Part shown: positions 18,480 to 26,742 of the stretch, piece after piece
How the letters are laid out: each line of letters opens with the position of its first letter
How positions within the stretch are numbered: position 1 is the stretch's first letter
Assembly: GCA_905479075.1 (NCBI GenBank)
Contig: CAJQLA010000010.1
Span: 1 to 64,000, forward strand
Source: an uncultured Gammaproteobacteria bacterium
GTDB taxonomy: Bacteria; Pseudomonadota; Gammaproteobacteria; Nitrosococcales; Methylophagaceae
Direction: 5' to 3'
Length of the DNA stretch: 64,000 nucleotides
The notes under the pieces: generated by a model
Database searches by the model: none
What the model saw: the letters and a program-made list of their open reading frames with translations, nothing else
What the model was told of the DNA's origin: nothing
Position numbers and translations under genes: made by a program

Positions 18480-19640
18480 ATGTTTAACTTTACTGCTCTG
18501 CCCCCTCTTAGCCTTTATATTCATGTGCCATGGTGCGTTAAAAAATGTCCTTATTGTGATTTTAACTCCCATAAGTCACCAGAAGTATTAGCCGAAGATG
18601 ATTATATCGACGCGCTTATTCGAGATTTAGAGTATGTAGTACCTTCAGTTTGGGGGAGAACAATCCAGACAGTTTTTATCGGTGGCGGAACGCCTAGTCT
18701 GTTTTCTGCTAAAGCATATGAAAAACTGTTCTCATCGTTACGTGCATTATTACCCATAAGTCATCATGCTGAAATCACCTTGGAAGCCAATCCGGGTACT
18801 TTTGAACAACATCGCTTTGCTGATTATTTATCACTAGGCATTAATCGTTTATCTATTGGCATTCAAAGCTTTGATGATCAATCACTCAATGCTTTAGGGA
18901 GAATTCATGATGGCCAGCAAGCTATTGCTGCTGTTGATACAGCGCAACAAGTTGGTTTTGAAAACATCAATTTAGATTTAATGTTTGGCTTACCAGAGCA
19001 AACAGCTAAAACAGCGCAGCAAGATATTGAAACAGCTATTGCGTTGGAACCAACTCATCTGTCTTATTACCAACTGACTATTGAGCCTAATACTTTATTT
19101 CACCAGCAGCCACCAACACTACCTGATGATGACCCCATTATTGACTGGCAACTCAATAGCCAATCAAAACTAGCCAAAGCGGGTTATCAACAATATGAAG
19201 TATCCGCTTATGCAAAAGAAAATCAGCAATGTCGACACAACCTGAATTACTGGCAGTTCGGTGATTACCTAGGGATTGGTGCAGGTGCTCATGGGAAAGT
19301 GAGTGATGCAGCGAAACAAACTATCACCCGTCAATCAAAACAAAAACAACCGCAAGCATATATTGACTCTGCTGGTACAGAAAAGTCTGTTTTAACCAAC
19401 GAAATCATCACCAGCAAAGATATCGGTTTTGAATTTATGCTCAACGCATTACGATTAACAGATGGTTTTCCAACACCACTGTTCTACCAACAGACAGGCA
19501 TACCACTTTCGCATATTGAGCGAGCACTGAAACAAGCTGAGCAACAAGAACTCATTAGTTGGGATATCAAATCTATTAAACCGACTGAAAAAGGTCAGCG
19601 TTACTTAAATAATTTGATCGCGCTATTTCTGCCCAAATAA
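18480..19640 (+). CDS. hemW: HemW-like radical SAM protein (heme chaperone)
   Basis: The 386-residue protein has the radical SAM cluster cysteines C19, C23 and C26 in CVKKCPYC, the GGGTPSLF segment and a C-terminal HemW domain. HemW was long annotated as oxygen-independent coproporphyrinogen oxidase, but family work points to heme trafficking to respiratory enzymes. True HemN has a further conserved cysteine in a CxxxCxxCxC motif; here the position after C26 is Asp-Phe, which supports HemW. It follows rdgB by 12 bases and ends six bases from a convergent gene. Confidence 0.9.
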   Translation: MFNFTALPPLSLYIHVPWCVKKCPYCDFNSHKSPEVLAEDDYIDALIRDLEYVVPSVWGRTIQTVFIGGGTPSLFSAKAYEKLFSSLRALLPISHHAEITLEANPGTFEQHRFADYLSLGINRLSIGIQSFDDQSLNALGRIHDGQQAIAAVDTAQQVGFENINLDLMFGLPEQTAKTAQQDIETAIALEPTHLSYYQLTIEPNTLFHQQPPTLPDDDPIIDWQLNSQSKLAKAGYQQYEVSAYAKENQQCRHNLNYWQFGDYLGIGAGAHGKVSDAAKQTITRQSKQKQPQAYIDSAGTEKSVLTNEIITSKDIGFEFMLNALRLTDGFPTPLFYQQTGIPLSHIERALKQAEQQELISWDIKSIKPTEKGQRYLNNLIALFLPK

Positions 19641-19646
19641 AACGAA

Positions 19647-20165
19647 TTACAGTTTTTGTAGTAATGACTTGATCTCTATATCGAACTTATCCGTGATAAT
19701 ACAAGCGCGTTCAACATCAAAATTATCATTAAAACTCGGCAGTGAAAAACTACCCTTAACCTCACCATCAAAGTGAGCGGCGGAAGTCACTGCCTGATGT
19801 AGCACAGTTGCTCCACCTCGCGCGCCTGGTGATGTCGATAACATAATCATAGGCTTATTTTGGTATGGCTTTTTAATTCTGGAACACCAATCAAACAGGT
19901 TTTTATAAGCAGCAGAATAAGAACCATTATGTTCGGCAAATGAAATCATCAAAACATCACAATTGGCTATTTTAGCTAGGAAGTCATGGGCTAATTGTGG
20001 TTGCCCCAGCTCTTGCTCTCTATCTTCACTAAATAATGGCAATTCATAGTCATTAAGATCCAATAGCTCTACCTCTGCCCCATCAACTTGACTCGCGGCG
20101 TAATTAACCAACTGTTTATTAATAGAACGACGACTGCTACTGGCTGCGAATGCAATAATTTTCAT
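19647..20165 (-). CDS. NADPH-dependent FMN reductase family flavoprotein
   Basis: The product is a flavodoxin-fold quinone or FMN reductase of the NADPH_dep_red family, about 172 residues. The phosphate loop ASSSRRSINKQL lies near the N-terminus, and SFAEHNGSYSAAYKNLFDW in the middle carries the family's flavin-contact residues. I take the ATG at 20165, preceded by AGGTG at good spacing, over a GTG nine bases upstream. The natural substrate (quinone, azo compound, chromate, free flavin) cannot be told from sequence. It seems to stand alone between the convergent hemW and the protease operon. Confidence 0.8.
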   Translation of the reverse strand: MKIIAFAASSSRRSINKQLVNYAASQVDGAEVELLDLNDYELPLFSEDREQELGQPQLAHDFLAKIANCDVLMISFAEHNGSYSAAYKNLFDWCSRIKKPYQNKPMIMLSTSPGARGGATVLHQAVTSAAHFDGEVKGSFSLPSFNDNFDVERACIITDKFDIEIKSLLQKL

Positions 20166-20202
20166 CTCTTTCACCTAAACCTTCGTTATTGTCAGTGCCG
20201 TT

Positions 20203-21018
20203 TTACCAGCCGACTTTATTCACTTGACCTTGCTGATAGCTTTTTTGTTTGCTCAGTGCGTTAATAGCAGCTATTCGCTTCTTAGCTTCTGGATGACTAG
20301 AAAAATAGTGCATCAAAGGTAATGACTCGCTTGCCTTAGTCACCGTTTCAAAAAATTCTGTCGCGCCTGAAACATGACCATAATGGCAATTAATAATATC
20401 TAAGGCTGTCGCATCAGCGGTACGTTCCCGTGATTGAGAAAATTGTGCGGCTTCCAAGCTACTTACTGGTGCCATCAATCGTGATAGACTCGAATTTCCT
20501 GTCGTTAGAACAGATAAAGCCATTAACACGACACCTCGCCCTAAGCCTCGCAGATGGTCACGATTCTTAAAATGGGCCAATTCATGAGCCAAAACAAATG
20601 CCAAACCATTTTCAGATTGAACACGCTTTAACAGCCCCGATAGCAAGACCATTTCACCACCAGGTGCAGCAAATGCATTCGGTGTTTCCGAATCAATAAA
20701 CGTCAATTTAATGGGATAAGGAATGGTTACGCATTGAGATAGTTGAGAGACCAAATTTTGCGCCAATACTTCCTTCTCACTTGGCTGTTTATCATCATCT
20801 AAAGTGATTTCAGACTCTTCCTCCGCCATGGCTTCATATATAGCGATCTCCATTTCTGGTGAAATAGTATCAACAGCAATATCAATAAATAAACCCAAAG
20901 CCCCATAAATAATAAGGACTACTACCGCTGAACTTAACAATAAAATAATGAATTCTTTTAGTGGATTCTCAGACGATACATTGCTGTTATTTTCAGGTAA
21001 TTTTGCATGGTATTGCAT
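20203..21018 (-). CDS. Membrane-anchored M48 family metalloprotease
   Basis: The 271-residue protein has one clear transmembrane segment at about 22-48, an acidic linker, then an M48 peptidase domain with the zinc motif HELAH at 145-149 and the downstream SRERTADATA segment that supplies the third ligand. The domain should face the periplasm or be anchored at the membrane surface, like the BepA/LoiP relatives, though without TPR repeats. It is the last gene of a tight set with two YbjQ-family genes, with a gap of two bases, so the three products probably act together. Confidence 0.85.
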   Translation of the reverse strand: MQYHAKLPENNSNVSSENPLKEFIILLLSSAVVVLIIYGALGLFIDIAVDTISPEMEIAIYEAMAEEESEITLDDDKQPSEKEVLAQNLVSQLSQCVTIPYPIKLTFIDSETPNAFAAPGGEMVLLSGLLKRVQSENGLAFVLAHELAHFKNRDHLRGLGRGVVLMALSVLTTGNSSLSRLMAPVSSLEAAQFSQSRERTADATALDIINCHYGHVSGATEFFETVTKASESLPLMHYFSSHPEAKKRIAAINALSKQKSYQQGQVNKVGW

Positions 21019-21020
21019 AA

Positions 21021-21464
21021 TTAATCTGTATAAATAGCCGTTGCATAAGCTAACACTTCGACGGAACCTACTTGATTGCCGTTGCCTTTGTATATTGAAG
21101 AGGTTTCAAGACGCAGGTTAATAATTTGTGTTGCATCGGGACATGACTCTTTCAAGCGTAGGATAGCTTCTCTACGGGCACGATCAACCAAGGTTTCATA
21201 AGCCCGCATATTGCCACCAAAAAAGTTACGTAGCCCAGTTACAATACGCTTAAAATAATCCACAGAAATAACTGCGCCGCCCGTCACCAGTAACACATCA
21301 CTAATATTGTCTAATTCACCGACTGGTCGCCTACTATTTGTTGTCACTAGATTAACAAGTGCTTGTTCCCGCTCATTAATAGATCGAAAATGACGGCGCT
21401 CATTCCACTGACCAAAGATATAGCCCAATGTGATTAGTAATAGTAAAGCATATAAATCAATCAT
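21021..21464 (-). CDS. YbjQ-family domain protein with N-terminal membrane anchor
   Basis: The 147-residue protein starts with a hydrophobic helix (about 3-19) and continues as a YbjQ/DUF74-like domain (about 55-145), with VTGLRNFFGGNMRAYETLVDRAR matching the conserved middle of the family only in outline, and NLRLETSSIY near 117. YbjQ proteins are small pentamer-forming proteins of unknown role. This one appears to be a membrane-tethered, divergent paralogue of the gene just upstream. Gaps of three and two bases to its neighbours imply one transcript with the M48 protease. Confidence 0.75.
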   Translation of the reverse strand: MIDLYALLLLITLGYIFGQWNERRHFRSINEREQALVNLVTTNSRRPVGELDNISDVLLVTGGAVISVDYFKRIVTGLRNFFGGNMRAYETLVDRARREAILRLKESCPDATQIINLRLETSSIYKGNGNQVGSVEVLAYATAIYTD

Positions 21465-21467
21465 GAT

Positions 21468-21782
21468 TTACTCCACTGTTACAGCCGTGCCATAAATATA
21501 AATCTCTGAGGCCCCAGCTGTAACTGACGAGGTTGAGAATCGCACATTCACAATAGCATTAGCACCTAATTGCTCCGCCTGATCGCGCATGCGTTCCATC
21601 GCTTGTTCACGCGCCTCGGACAATAGCTCTGTATAGCCTGTTAACTCACCACCAAAAATATTTTTGACGCCCGCCATAATATCCCTGCCCACATGTTTGG
21701 CACGGACTGTACTCCCTGACACCACACCAAAACAAGCCACAATCTTTTTTCCTGGCACTTCTTCTGTATTCGTTAAAAACAC
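21468..21782 (-). CDS. YbjQ family protein (UPF0145)
   Basis: The 104-residue protein is a standard-length YbjQ: VSGSTVRAKHVGRDI near 22-36, the KNIFGGEL and GYTELLSEAREQA segments, and NAIVNVRFSTSS near 74-85. The family was once proposed to bind heavy metals, but no metal ligands stand out here and the function is unknown. It is first in the three-gene set with the membrane-anchored YbjQ-like protein and the M48 protease. Confidence 0.88.
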   Translation of the reverse strand: MFLTNTEEVPGKKIVACFGVVSGSTVRAKHVGRDIMAGVKNIFGGELTGYTELLSEAREQAMERMRDQAEQLGANAIVNVRFSTSSVTAGASEIYIYGTAVTVE

Positions 21783-22077
21783 GTTTTACTCCCTAAATTA
21801 CATATGACTTAGCTTGCTTTATACAACTGCAAACAGTCTAAATCACTCTCGTTAAGAACCTTGCTTTTTTACAGACAGTTATGACACGTTTACTATCCAT
21901 ATTTATCTCATAAAAAAATTACTAGCACTCAACGAGTCGTTAACTCCATGACTTTTAAATAGACTAATAATAGTGCTTTCATCTACCTTAAATTTGACCC
22001 CGTGATAAAGACTAAAATGTAGGACAACAAATAAGCAATAATAATATTATCGATCATCTTAGCTTGCTGCTTTTGAC
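21783..22077. other. Intergenic region upstream of the YbjQ/M48 operon
   Basis: This stretch of almost 300 AT-rich bases has no ORF of note on either strand. It should hold the promoter for the minus-strand ybjQ operon and the 3' end of the transcript from 22078-22350. I saw no clear promoter boxes, terminator or repeat. Confidence 0.5.
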
Positions 22078-22350
22078 CTAGTCATCAAACTCATAAAACT
22101 TAGGCTCATAAATATCCTCTGGAAGCTTATAAGTGCCGCCCATTTTTTCTGGTTTTACTTCTGGAAAACGATGCCATAACGGAGCTTGTAATTCTAGACA
22201 GATAATACCCATTGCACGACCAACAGCTTTTCGGTAAGTTTCCCAATGTTCTTCGGCATCTTTGTCTCTAACAAAAGCAGCACTTTCATTTAGCTTAGTT
22301 AATGTCTGTAATAATAATATACTTAATTGCTCAGCCTCATACTCATTCAT
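22078..22350 (-). CDS. Small conserved-looking protein, function unknown
   Basis: The product is about 90 residues, acidic and mostly helical, with no signal peptide or membrane segment. It has a central HWETYRKAVGRAMG segment and a C-terminal half rich in proline and aromatic residues. I choose the ATG at 22350, which has GGAG six bases upstream, over a TTG four codons earlier. It stands alone between the ybjQ set and the divergent serC. I do not recognise the family. Confidence 0.7.
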   Translation of the reverse strand: MNEYEAEQLSILLLQTLTKLNESAAFVRDKDAEEHWETYRKAVGRAMGIICLELQAPLWHRFPEVKPEKMGGTYKLPEDIYEPKFYEFDD

Positions 22351-22567
22351 ATCGTTCTCCAATCATCTTTTTTGCACAAGTTTCACCCTCAACCTGTCTA
22401 CAAATCCTTATTACTCAGCTAAAACTATAAGCTCTTTGTATCGCTCTGTCAGTAACAAAAAGAACTGATTATGCACCGAATTTAACCGATAAGTTATTGA
22501 TAACAATCAGGCCCCCATTGTTTGTTATACTGTGCGACTTTTAGCAATTACTATCAAAGGTATTTTC

Positions 22568-23650
22568 ATGTCACGCATCTTCAATTTTAGTGCTGGGCCA
22601 GCAATGATTCCTGCTGCTGTTTTACAACGAGCTGAACAAGAATTCATGGACTGGAATGGCTCCGGTATGAATGTGATGGAAATGAGCCATCGCGGTAAAG
22701 AATTTATGTCTATTGCAGCACAGGCGGAAGCTGATTTACGCGAAGTAATGGCGATCCCTGATAATTACAAAGTGTTGTTTTTACAAGGTGGCGCTTCAGC
22801 ACAATTCACAGCGATTCCTATGAATTTATTACGTGGAAAAACAACCGCTGATTATTTCAATACGGGACAATGGTCTAAAAAAGCCATTCAAGAAGCCAAA
22901 CGTTTTTGCGACGTTAATATCGTGGCAAGTTCTGAAGACGACAACTTCTCAACAGTGCCTGACAAATCAACTTGGAAGTTAAATCCTGATGCTGCCTATG
23001 TCCATTACACAGCCAATGAAACCATTGGCGGTGTTGAATTTGACGATATCCCTGATACAGGAGATGTACCTTTAGTTGTTGATTTATCTTCAACTATTCT
23101 GTCGCGCCCTATTGATGTCTCTCGTTTCGCGCTTATTTATGCTGGCGCACAAAAAAATATTGGTCCTGCTGGCTTAACATTGGTTATTGTCCGTGACGAC
23201 CTTATTGGTGATGCAACTGCAGGCACCCCGGTGACTTTCGACTATAAAGTCCAAGCGGATAATGACTCGATGTATAACACCCCTCCTACCTATTCTTTAT
23301 ATATGGCAGGCCTCGGCTTCCAATGGTTAAAAGGTTTAGGTGGTCTAACTGCAATGGGCGAAATCAATAAACGTAAAGCTGAAAAACTTTACGCTGCAAT
23401 TGATAACTCTGATTTTTATCAAAACCCTGTAGAGAAACAATATCGTTCATGGATGAATATTCCGTTTACGCTTAACAACTCAGATCTTGATGCAAACTTT
23501 CTAGCAGGCGCTAAAGCTGCAGGATTAGTGACTCTGAAAGGCCATCGTAGTGTAGGTGGGATGCGAGCGAGTATTTATAACGCCATGCCTGAAGAAGGTG
23601 TCGATGCGTTAATTAGTTTCATGCAGGACTTTGCCAAACAAAATAGTTAA
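22568..23650 (+). CDS. serC: Phosphoserine aminotransferase SerC
   Basis: SerC converts 3-phosphohydroxypyruvate to phosphoserine in serine synthesis, and a related step in pyridoxal phosphate synthesis. I place the start at the ATG at 22568: AAAGG sits seven bases upstream, and the protein then begins MSRIFNFSAGPAMIP like its relatives and is 360 residues long. The PLP lysine is in the GAQKNIGPAG segment. A longer open frame extends 36 bases upstream but is unlikely to be used. serA follows, making a two-gene serine set. Confidence 0.95.
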   Translation: MSRIFNFSAGPAMIPAAVLQRAEQEFMDWNGSGMNVMEMSHRGKEFMSIAAQAEADLREVMAIPDNYKVLFLQGGASAQFTAIPMNLLRGKTTADYFNTGQWSKKAIQEAKRFCDVNIVASSEDDNFSTVPDKSTWKLNPDAAYVHYTANETIGGVEFDDIPDTGDVPLVVDLSSTILSRPIDVSRFALIYAGAQKNIGPAGLTLVIVRDDLIGDATAGTPVTFDYKVQADNDSMYNTPPTYSLYMAGLGFQWLKGLGGLTAMGEINKRKAEKLYAAIDNSDFYQNPVEKQYRSWMNIPFTLNNSDLDANFLAGAKAAGLVTLKGHRSVGGMRASIYNAMPEEGVDALISFMQDFAKQNS

Positions 23651-23704
23651 CAGGAAGGCTTATTAAGCCATTGTTTTTTTGATACATAGTGATAAGGTTA
23701 CCCG

Positions 23705-24874
23705 ATGTTTAAAGTGCTCACATTAAATAATATTTCTGTTACAGGTTTAGATCGCTTACCACGTGATCAGTATGAAGTCGCTTCTGAAATACAGCATCCC
23801 GATGCAGTGCTTGTTCGTTCTTTTAAAATGCATGACTGGGAAATACCAGACACTTTAGAAGCAATAGGTCGTGCTGGCGCTGGGGTAAATAATATACCTG
23901 TCGAAGAAATGACATCAAAAGGCATTCCCGTTTTTAATGCACCGGGCGCCAATTCAAACGCTGTTCAAGAATTAGTGCTAACAGGTATGTTACTGAGTGC
24001 TCGTAACATTTGTTCTGCTTGGGATTTTGCTCGAGGGTTAGAAGGGACAGATGCCAAAATAACCAAACAAGTTGAAGCAGGCAAAAAAGATTTTGTTGGT
24101 TTCGAATTGCCAGGCAAAACTATTGGTGTTGTTGGCCTCGGTGCGATAGGGATTAAAATAGCTAATACTGCTACATCTCTTGGAATGAGAGTTATTGGTT
24201 ATGACCCCAAAATCACTGTACAGGCAGCTTGGCAACTTTCTCACCAAGTGGAACAAGCCAGTAGTATTGATGACTTGCTCAATCATTGTGACTTTGTCAC
24301 CTTCCATGTGCCACTTGTTGATGGTACACGTAATATGATTAATGCAGAACGTCTCAGCAACATGCGTGATGATGTCACCATTTTGAACTTCTCTCGTTCA
24401 GGTATCGTTAACGATGAAGCCATAGTAGAAGCATTAGATAACGGTAAAGTCCATGCTTATATTTGTGACTTCCCAACTAACTTGCTTAAGCAACACCCTA
24501 AGGTTGTCGCACTACCGCATTTAGGGGCATCCACAATGGAAGCAGAAGATAACTGTGCCATTATGGTTGCTGACCAACTCAAGGATTACCTAGAAAACGG
24601 TAATATCCGAAATGCAGTTAACTTCCCCACCATTAAAATGGCTAAACTACCCGATCAATATCGATTAACCGTTGCCCACGAAAATATTCCAAACATTCTC
24701 GGCCCAATTACTAATGCTATCGCTAAAGCTGATATCAATATCATCGATATGTTAAATAAGTCATACAATGAAGCAGCCTATACTTTGATCGACACGGATA
24801 CTGAAATTTCAGAATCAGTCATTAAAGACATAAACCAAATCGAAGGTGTGTTAAAAGTACGTTATTTGGCATAA
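23705..24874 (+). CDS. serA: D-3-phosphoglycerate dehydrogenase SerA
   Basis: SerA oxidises 3-phosphoglycerate to 3-phosphohydroxypyruvate, the step before SerC. The 389-residue protein has the 2-hydroxyacid dehydrogenase fold: AGAGVNNIP near 57-65, the NAD-binding GVVGLGAIG near 140-148, and a C-terminal ACT domain (about 316-389) that can sense serine. It lacks the extra middle domain of the longest SerA types. The gene starts 54 bases after serC. Confidence 0.93.
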   Translation: MFKVLTLNNISVTGLDRLPRDQYEVASEIQHPDAVLVRSFKMHDWEIPDTLEAIGRAGAGVNNIPVEEMTSKGIPVFNAPGANSNAVQELVLTGMLLSARNICSAWDFARGLEGTDAKITKQVEAGKKDFVGFELPGKTIGVVGLGAIGIKIANTATSLGMRVIGYDPKITVQAAWQLSHQVEQASSIDDLLNHCDFVTFHVPLVDGTRNMINAERLSNMRDDVTILNFSRSGIVNDEAIVEALDNGKVHAYICDFPTNLLKQHPKVVALPHLGASTMEAEDNCAIMVADQLKDYLENGNIRNAVNFPTIKMAKLPDQYRLTVAHENIPNILGPITNAIAKADINIIDMLNKSYNEAAYTLIDTDTEISESVIKDINQIEGVLKVRYLA

Positions 24875-24894
24875 GTAAATCTTACTTATTTTTT
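24871..24894 (+). terminator. Possible terminator after serA
   Basis: An 8-bp perfect stem, ATAAGTAA paired with TTACTTAT around a three-base loop, overlaps the serA stop codon and is followed by a run of T. The stem is all A/T except for two G-C pairs, so it would be weak. Confidence 0.35.
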
Positions 24895-24978
24895 ACATCA
24901 CATTTTTGTGACGTTGATCCATTGAGCAAATAACGGGACAGTAGTATTCTGTACGTAAAACTATTTTTGGAGAAGGTT

Positions 24979-25278
24979 ATGTCTAAAATCAGCATTATTC
25001 TGACAGGGTTATTTCTACTATCAGGAATTTCAGTTGCTCAAGCAGAAGTCATTTCTATTGCTGATCCACGATATGACGTGCCCAATACTGCTTCAGGTGT
25101 AGTGAGACCAACACAGGGAATGAGTATGCAGAGAGTTGAGCGTGATTACGGCACTGCACAATCAAAATCAGTACCTGTTGGCGATCCACCAATCACTCGC
25201 TGGGTTTATGAAGATTTCGTGGTATTTTTTGAACACAATCTTGTCATTCACTCTGTCGTACCACGTGAGCAACCATAA
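24979..25278 (+). CDS. Small secreted protein, function unknown
   Basis: The product is about 99 residues with a classical signal peptide, cleaved probably after AQA near residue 23, so it should be periplasmic. The mature part contains the MQRVERDYGTAQS segment and the PPITRWVYEDFVVFFEHN segment, a pattern seen in small conserved proteobacterial proteins that resemble SmpA/OmlA-like folds; the fold is inference. The ATG at 24979 has GGAGAAGG just upstream; a TTG four codons earlier is less likely. It sits alone after serA. Confidence 0.75.
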   Translation: MSKISIILTGLFLLSGISVAQAEVISIADPRYDVPNTASGVVRPTQGMSMQRVERDYGTAQSKSVPVGDPPITRWVYEDFVVFFEHNLVIHSVVPREQP

Positions 25279-25550
25279 ATAGCCATCAACGAGCTGTAAT
25301 TTGCCCGTGGATATAAGCAAATTCGTTTTCTTTTGACTTTGCCCCCCCCGATGCCATGTATAACAAACCGCAATCAGTGAAAAAACAGGGATCAGCATCA
25401 ACAAATTGATGTATTTAGACCCCATCGTAGCAAACGCAGCAAAATGTGATTCATAATCAAATTGCTCAGAAAAATGTCATGTGGCAATTTGGCCAACTTT
25501 CTTTCACTTAGCGTTAGCGAAGTCAATTCTATCCCCGTACTAGGGCTAGC
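25279..25550. other. Intergenic region between a secreted-protein gene and thrC
   Basis: These 272 bases separate two convergent genes. They contain a run of eight C (25342-25349) and no convincing gene. An open frame on the minus strand begins at 25425 but runs into the opposite gene and lacks a ribosome site. No clear terminator hairpin was found. Confidence 0.4.
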
Positions 25551-26696
25551 TTAGCTAACCATATTGCTCACAATCGCATCACGAACTGCATCTAATGTGG
25601 CATCAACAGTGACCATTGGCGCTGTACTTTGTTGTATTGCAATATCTGGATCTTTAAGACCATGTCCAGTTAATGTACAAACAATAGTGCTACCTTCAGG
25701 TATCTTGCCTGAAGCTATATCATTCAATGCACCTGCTAATGAAGTGGCAGAAGCCGGCTCACAAAAAATGCCCTCTTGTTCTGCTAATAACTTCTGTGCT
25801 GCCAGAATAGTGTCATCATCACATTCATCAAACCAACCGCCAGACTCTTCTTTCACCAGCCATGCTTTTTCCCAGCTTTGAGGGTGCCCAATACGAATTG
25901 CTGTTGCCACTGTATCAGGATCATCAACCATCTCACCACGCATAAATGGCGCTGAACCAGCTGCTTGATAACCGACCATTTTAGGCCTGTTACCTACAAT
26001 AGCACCGCCCGCATATTTACAGTGACCATCACAATGAGCACAGGCAGCAGTGACATGTTCACCAGAATTAGATGAGTATTCGCAATAGCCTATCCAATGT
26101 GCCGTAATATTACCGGCATTTCCAACAGGTAAACAATGATAATCCGGTGCTCGGCCTAATTCTTCAACAATTTCAAACGCGGCTGTTTTCTGACCTTGTA
26201 AACGATATGGATTGATTGAATTTACGATAGTGACGGGCGCCTCTTTCGCAACATCCTTAACCAGCTGCATACCTTCATCAAAGTTACCTTTAATTTGTAT
26301 TACAGTCGCGCCATGCATCATAGCTTGAGCCAATTTACCTAAAGCAATTTTTCCGTCAGGAATCAAAACAAATGCAGTAATGCCAGCGCGTGCTGCATAG
26401 GCTGCTGCTGCTGCCGAAGTATTACCTGTCGAAGCACAAATAATCGCTTTACTACCTTCCTCAACAGCTTTAGTGACAGCCATTGTCATACCACGGTCTT
26501 TGAACGAACCTGTTGGATTCAGCCCTTCATACTTGACGTAGATATCTACATCTTTACCAATTATTTTAGGAATATTATTCAGCTTTAATAATGGGGTATT
26601 ACCCTCTCCTAAGCTTATAAGCCTTGTATCGTCATTGACCGGCAGACGATCGCGATAACGCTCAATCAGTCCTGTATAACGTGGTCGAAATGGCAT
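25551..26696 (-). CDS. thrC: Threonine synthase ThrC
   Basis: ThrC converts O-phosphohomoserine to threonine using PLP. The 381-residue protein is the shorter type common outside enterics, with the PLP lysine K66 in TGSFKDRG, the ASTGNTSAAAAAYAAR segment near 89-104 and the phosphate-binding PVGNAGN near 191. An AGAGGA ribosome site precedes the ATG. It is last in the set alaC-hom-thrC. A cluster of cysteines and histidines near 208-228 (CAHCDGHC) is an unusual insert, possibly a metal site, seen in some threonine synthases of this type. Confidence 0.94.
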   Translation of the reverse strand: MPFRPRYTGLIERYRDRLPVNDDTRLISLGEGNTPLLKLNNIPKIIGKDVDIYVKYEGLNPTGSFKDRGMTMAVTKAVEEGSKAIICASTGNTSAAAAAYAARAGITAFVLIPDGKIALGKLAQAMMHGATVIQIKGNFDEGMQLVKDVAKEAPVTIVNSINPYRLQGQKTAAFEIVEELGRAPDYHCLPVGNAGNITAHWIGYCEYSSNSGEHVTAACAHCDGHCKYAGGAIVGNRPKMVGYQAAGSAPFMRGEMVDDPDTVATAIRIGHPQSWEKAWLVKEESGGWFDECDDDTILAAQKLLAEQEGIFCEPASATSLAGALNDIASGKIPEGSTIVCTLTGHGLKDPDIAIQQSTAPMVTVDATLDAVRDAIVSNMVS

Positions 26697-26742
26697 AATA
26701 TTTTCCTCTTTGTATAATTTTATTTTGTGAAGTTTACGACTG

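Noticed and set aside
18480-19640. Oxygen-independent coproporphyrinogen oxidase HemN
   Set aside because: The cysteine motif ends CPYCDF and the length is about 386; both fit HemW better than HemN.
25168-25425. 85-codon minus-strand ORF with a hydrophobic start
   Set aside because: It overlaps the end of a better-supported secreted-protein gene on the other strand, crosses a run of eight C, and has no ribosome site.
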